Shown: positions 60,745 to 64,000 of the stretch, piece by piece
Layout: every line of letters starts with the position of its first letter
How positions within the stretch are numbered: position 1 is the first letter of the stretch
Source: Longimicrobiales bacterium
GTDB lineage: Bacteria > Gemmatimonadota > Gemmatimonadetes > Longimicrobiales > Gaopeijiaceae
Direction of reading: 5' to 3'
DNA length: 64,000 bases
Assembly: GCA_029245345.1 (NCBI GenBank)
Contig: JAQWPM010000012.1
Location: forward strand, 744,001 to 808,000
Translations under genes and position numbers: made by a program
Notes under the pieces: generated by a model
The model's input: the letters and a program-made list of their open reading frames with translations, nothing else
What the model was told of the DNA's origin: nothing
Databases searched by the model: none

Positions 60745-61622
60745 CGCGACGCGACCGGCTCGGAAAAGGACTTGGTGCCCTCCTTGGTGAATACATGGAT
60801 CCCGAGGTCGAGGCCAGCGAAATCAGCAAGCTGCCCGTGAAGATGATTGTCCCGAACCCCGTGCAGCCAAGGCGTGTGTTTACGGAGGAAGAGCTCTCAG
60901 ATCTCGCGGGCTCTATTCGTGAAAACGGACTCTTGCAGCCCCTAGTGGTGCGTCCGGCCCCAGGGTCATCGGATCGCTTTGAACTTATTGCTGGAGAACG
61001 ACGTCTTCGTGCGGTCACCGGCCTAGGGTGGGAAAAAGTTCCAGTCGTCGTCCGCGACGCCTCCGACGACACTTTGCTTGTTTTGGCCTTGGTGGAGAAT
61101 CTCCAACGTTCCGCTCTGAACCCCATGGAGGAGGCAGAGGCGTATGTCGCGTTGGGCGATCAGTACGGGATGTCCCAAGCGGAAATTGCGACGGCGGTCG
61201 GGAAAGATCGTTCCACTGTCGCCAACTTAGTCCGGCTTCTGAAACTCCCGCCTTCGATACGGAAGCTCGTGGAGAGTGGTTCGTTGAGCATGGGGCACGC
61301 TCGGGCGCTCTTGTCCGTTGCTGAGCCCATGCGCGCGGCCGAACTCGCCCGCACTGCAGCGAAAGAAGGATGGTCAGTGCGTGAAGTCGAGCGGAGGGCC
61401 AAGAGTCTCGGAGCACCGGTGAGACCCTCGAAAACGAAGGCAGTCGACCCGACCCTTCAGGCGCTACAGGATTCGATCCGTGATCGCTTCTCAACTCGGG
61501 TAGCAATCAAACAAGGCCGCGGCGGAAAGGGTAGCATCGAAGTCAAATACCACGGACCTGACGATTTCGAGCGGATCTTCGAGATGATGATGGGGAAGTC
61601 GGTCTCAGAAATCGTCGAATGA
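60741..61622 (+). CDS. parB: Chromosome partition protein ParB
   Basis: A 293-residue ParB/Spo0J. CTPase box PVQPRRVF and GERRLRAV, the HTH MSQAEIATAVGKDRSTVANL, and the C-terminal dimerisation domain. It binds the two parS sites at 59225 and 59262. It overlaps the M23 peptidase gene by four bases. Confidence 0.95.
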   Translation: MTRRDRLGKGLGALLGEYMDPEVEASEISKLPVKMIVPNPVQPRRVFTEEELSDLAGSIRENGLLQPLVVRPAPGSSDRFELIAGERRLRAVTGLGWEKVPVVVRDASDDTLLVLALVENLQRSALNPMEEAEAYVALGDQYGMSQAEIATAVGKDRSTVANLVRLLKLPPSIRKLVESGSLSMGHARALLSVAEPMRAAELARTAAKEGWSVREVERRAKSLGAPVRPSKTKAVDPTLQALQDSIRDRFSTRVAIKQGRGGKGSIEVKYHGPDDFERIFEMMMGKSVSEIVE

Positions 61623-62401
61623 GTGCAAAGGGCCCGCGGAAGCTCACCATCATGGTGGTCCCCGACGGGGGCCGCGACAGCCGCACCCTCCACATTCCGT
61701 ACAGGTGGCTTCGGGTCGTGGCAGCCGGAGGCTCGGTAGTCGCTCTCGCGCTTATGGTCATGGCCGGAAGTTGGTGGTACCTCGCTGCGCGCGCCTCACG
61801 CGTCGCGGATCTCGAACTGGAGCTCGAAGCGACCCGCGGTGACCGCGTACGCGTTCAAATGCTGGGCCGGCAGCTGGAAGAAATCGAAGCCAAATATGGC
61901 GAAATTCGGGCTTTGTTCGGGCGCTCTGTGGATGGAACTTCATTCGACGTCTGGCTGCCCCCCGCTACCGGCTCCCGCCGCGGGCAAGGCGCGGAAACCC
62001 TTCCCGGTACTGGAGCCTCGCGTCCGGACATGTGGCCTCTCGCAGAACGAGGGTTCATTACCCAAGCGCTCATGGAGGGCGCGGATGGTGAGCACCCGGG
62101 CCTGGATATTGCAGTCCCGAGTGACTCGTATATAAGAGCCGCCGGCGGAGGAACTGTCGTTGACGTTGGGGAGGACGACGTATACGGGCGATTTGTAGTC
62201 ATTGACCACGGAGAGGGCTTCACCTCTCTCTATGCACACGCGTCCGCGCATCTAGTCGTCCGGGGCCAAAAGGTCCGAGCCCGTGAGGTCATTGCCTTAA
62301 CCGGGTCCACGGGCAGGTCAACGGCACCCCACCTACACTTCGAAATCCTGCTCGACGGCGACGCGGTCGATCCTCTGACGATGGTGCAGCAACCTGCGTA
62401 G
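61619..62401 (+). CDS. M23 family (LytM-like) peptidase
   Basis: A 260-residue protein. Membrane span about 33-52, coiled coil about 55-100, then an M23 domain with HPGLD and HLHFE zinc motifs intact. It probably cuts peptidoglycan cross-links on the periplasmic side. It follows parB with four-base overlap, ahead of a bactofilin gene. Together they recall ParABS-bactofilin-peptidase clusters that shape cells in other bacteria. Confidence 0.9.
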   Translation: MSAKGPRKLTIMVVPDGGRDSRTLHIPYRWLRVVAAGGSVVALALMVMAGSWWYLAARASRVADLELELEATRGDRVRVQMLGRQLEEIEAKYGEIRALFGRSVDGTSFDVWLPPATGSRRGQGAETLPGTGASRPDMWPLAERGFITQALMEGADGEHPGLDIAVPSDSYIRAAGGGTVVDVGEDDVYGRFVVIDHGEGFTSLYAHASAHLVVRGQKVRAREVIALTGSTGRSTAPHLHFEILLDGDAVDPLTMVQQPA

Positions 62402-62457
62402 TGTGGATTGTCAGGCACAGCTAACTTCTCATTCCAATCAGATCTTTGAGGTACTAG

Positions 62458-62862
62458 ATGGCACGCGACCGAGGCGGAAACGGAGCACCACCCGAATCAG
62501 TGATTTCGCTCATCGGCCCAGGCATGAGGGTCGTCGGGGACTGTGAAACCGACGGCACCATCCGGATCGAGGGCATGGTCGAGGGGAGTGTTCGGGCTGG
62601 AAAAGCCGTTGTAGTAGGTAAGGACGGTGTAGTCTCTGGAGATATTGCCACACAGGACGCCGTTATATCGGGGACAGTGAACGGGACGTTAGTCGCCGAT
62701 TCGCGGCTTGAACTCCAGGCAACCAGCCGAATTGAAGGGGACGTGAGAGCGCGCCGACTGCAGCTCGAGGAAGGCGCGATTTTCAACGGGATGGTCCATA
62801 TGGGCGATTCCACTGGGCGCTCAGGGGCTCCGACTCCAGTTGAAGGGCTATCCAACGAGTGA
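62458..62862 (+). CDS. Bactofilin
   Basis: A 134-residue bactofilin. Polar ends flank a core of repeated beta turns (GTIRIEGMVEGSVRAGKAVV, GDIATQDAVISGTVNG, IEGDVRARRLQLEEGAIFNG). It polymerises into filaments at the membrane. Position after parAB and M23 suggests a link to cell shape or chromosome anchoring. Confidence 0.92.
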   Translation: MARDRGGNGAPPESVISLIGPGMRVVGDCETDGTIRIEGMVEGSVRAGKAVVVGKDGVVSGDIATQDAVISGTVNGTLVADSRLELQATSRIEGDVRARRLQLEEGAIFNGMVHMGDSTGRSGAPTPVEGLSNE

Positions 62863-63067
62863 CGCGTCAACCGATAAACATATTTTTCCCCAGAGTATCT
62901 TCGGGCGTTGGAAGTCGGTCGCCCTTGCTAGGGTCGGGGCAAAAATCGTTGGTGCTGCAACGCTTCTGTGGTAGGTCGTTCGGTAATCCATGTAGCGACA
63001 TACTGACTGAGAACGAGTTTTCCACATCTTGTCCACGAGCTGAATCCGGCTTGTTTGGGGGTCGACG

Positions 63068-63826
63068 GTGAAATTAGAATCCATCCTCCAGTATTTGGAT
63101 GCCTACCTTGGGATCGCCGATCATCCCGACTACGGGAACGCGCTGAACGGCCTTCAGGTCGCCGGACCGGAGGAGGTCACCCGAATTGTTGCGGCGGTCG
63201 ACACTTCAGAGGCTTCTATCTCCGCGGCTGTGGAACTCGGCGCCGACCTCATGATTGTGCATCACGGCCTATTCTGGGGCGGACTCGAACCCCTTACCGG
63301 ACGTCATTTCCGCAAGGTAAGGGCGCTGATGGACGCCGGGATTGCGTTGTTCAGCTGCCACCTGCCCTTGGATACGCACGCAGAGGTGGGAAATAGCGCA
63401 CTTCTAGGACGGGCCCTCGGGCTCGGTCTACAAGGACAATTCGGCGTGTACCAAGGGCAAGAAGTGGGTTGGTGGGGCACCTTGGATGCCCCGGCTACTC
63501 GGGACGCGTTGGCGACAACGCTCGAGGGAGTCCTAGCCGGGCCCGTGCACGTCATTTCTGGCGGGCCTGAGGCCATCGAGCGAGTGGGTGTGGTGACAGG
63601 GGGCGGGGCCTCATTCATCCCTGATGCGGTTACGGCTGGGCTCGACGCTCTTATTACCGGTGAGGGCTCACACCACAGCCACTTCGATGCGGTGGAACTC
63701 GGGCTCAACGTATTCTTTGGAGGCCACTATGCGACCGAGACCTTCGGCGTCCGAGCTTTGGCTACGCACCTAGAAGAGCGATTCGACCTTCCCTGGCATT
63801 TCGTGGACCAGCCGACCGGGCTTTAG
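63068..63826 (+). CDS. Nif3-like dinuclear metal centre protein
   Basis: A 252-residue Nif3/YbgI family protein. N-terminal DHPDYGNALNGLQVAG, metal residues in DLMIVHHGLFWGG, CHLPLDTHAEVGN, and TGEGSHHSHFDA. It forms a hexamer with two metals; the reaction is not settled (GTP cyclohydrolase-like in some). GTG 63068 starts it. Confidence 0.88.
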   Translation: MKLESILQYLDAYLGIADHPDYGNALNGLQVAGPEEVTRIVAAVDTSEASISAAVELGADLMIVHHGLFWGGLEPLTGRHFRKVRALMDAGIALFSCHLPLDTHAEVGNSALLGRALGLGLQGQFGVYQGQEVGWWGTLDAPATRDALATTLEGVLAGPVHVISGGPEAIERVGVVTGGGASFIPDAVTAGLDALITGEGSHHSHFDAVELGLNVFFGGHYATETFGVRALATHLEERFDLPWHFVDQPTGL

Positions 63827-64000
63827 TTACCGGCCCCCCATCATGGCATCGCGGGCAGCCTTGAATTCCTGGCCCGGATGCCAATTCGGCCATAAGTCGC
63901 TGCCAGCGATATCCAAGAGCACTGAGGTGACGAGGGCGCCCTGCTGCACCGCGCCATCGAACACGAAATCCTCGCTGTACTCATCCGAGGGGGCGTGGTA
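63827..64000 (-). CDS. M28 family peptidase, C-terminal part (cut by window edge)
   Basis: A leftward frame entering at 64000 ends with TAA at 63827; 57 residues are seen. YHAPSDEYSEDF carries the late metal-binding histidine of M28 aminopeptidases (H..SDE), followed by the usual DGAVQQGALVTSVLLD and W(P)NWHPGQEF ending. The rest of the gene is outside. Confidence 0.8.
   Translation of the reverse strand, partial: YHAPSDEYSEDFVFDGAVQQGALVTSVLLDIAGSDLWPNWHPGQEFKAARDAMMGGR

Overview
The window is GC-rich, gene-dense bacterial chromosome around the replication origin. The gene set (ArsM, PafA-like phosphatase, a DUF5916-type barrel protein, several short secreted proteins ending in a TonB-plug-like segment, an origin block of dnaN-oriC-dnaA / rpmH-rnpA-yidD-yidC-mnmE-acyP-mnmG-parS-parAB-M23-bactofilin) fits an uncultured member of the Gemmatimonadota. 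That placement is an inference from gene content; no rRNA gene is present to prove it. No prophage, insertion sequence or CRISPR array was seen.

Layout. 1-9.7 kb: an M1 aminopeptidase cut by the window edge, a VapBC toxin-antitoxin pair, cysK, a dienelactone hydrolase-like lipoprotein, DoxX, arginase, an amidohydrolase, an M20 peptidase and small secreted proteins. 9.8-13.5 kb: a 7Fe ferredoxin, two coupled plug-like genes and a leftward operon with a PduO-type cobalamin adenosyltransferase. 13.6-18.5 kb: a six-gene rightward operon (HTH/zinc-ribbon membrane protein, RDD protein with a large insertion, HD hydrolase, CcdA, DsbA-like lipoprotein, beta-propeller-like lipoprotein). 18.6-24.4 kb: a scar with two 5'-truncated genes (NTF2-like and MarR-like), arsM, and a leftward TetR / DUF5916 / plug-like cluster. 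24.6-33.2 kb: an AraC-like regulator overlapping a 1130-aa SARP-AAA-TPR regulator, an HD-GYP protein preceded by a 23-aa micro-ORF with a near-perfect Shine-Dalgarno, and a secreted phosphatase.

33.3-43.4 kb: a polysaccharide-export protein, tRNA-Asn, a membrane-lipid locus (PlsC, a Tam41-like nucleotidyltransferase and a CDP-alcohol phosphatidyltransferase in one overlapping operon, divergent from an acetoacetate decarboxylase-like protein and a lipid kinase), a short MGMT with an altered active site, ModC plus a fused ModA-ModB, and a thioesterase/phosphopantetheinyl transferase pair. 43.5-49.4 kb: a five-gene leftward operon of a lipoprotein, histidine kinase, sigma-54 response regulator, periplasmic coiled-coil protein and outer-membrane barrel. 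49.4-63.8 kb: pyrE and the origin block, then a Nif3-family gene and the end of an M28 peptidase.

The most notable items are (i) the plsC - Tam41-like - CDP-alcohol transferase operon, whose order follows the steps from lysophosphatidate to phospholipid; (ii) rpmH lying wholly inside an out-of-frame extended rnpA reading frame, as known from Thermus; (iii) a dnaA-dnaN intergenic origin with paired DnaA-box-like sites, a short GC spacer, four TAG trinucleotides and an AT-rich run, in the order known for the Bacillus unwinding element; (iv) the micro-ORF ahead of the HD-GYP gene; and (v) the family of barrel-less plug-like proteins.
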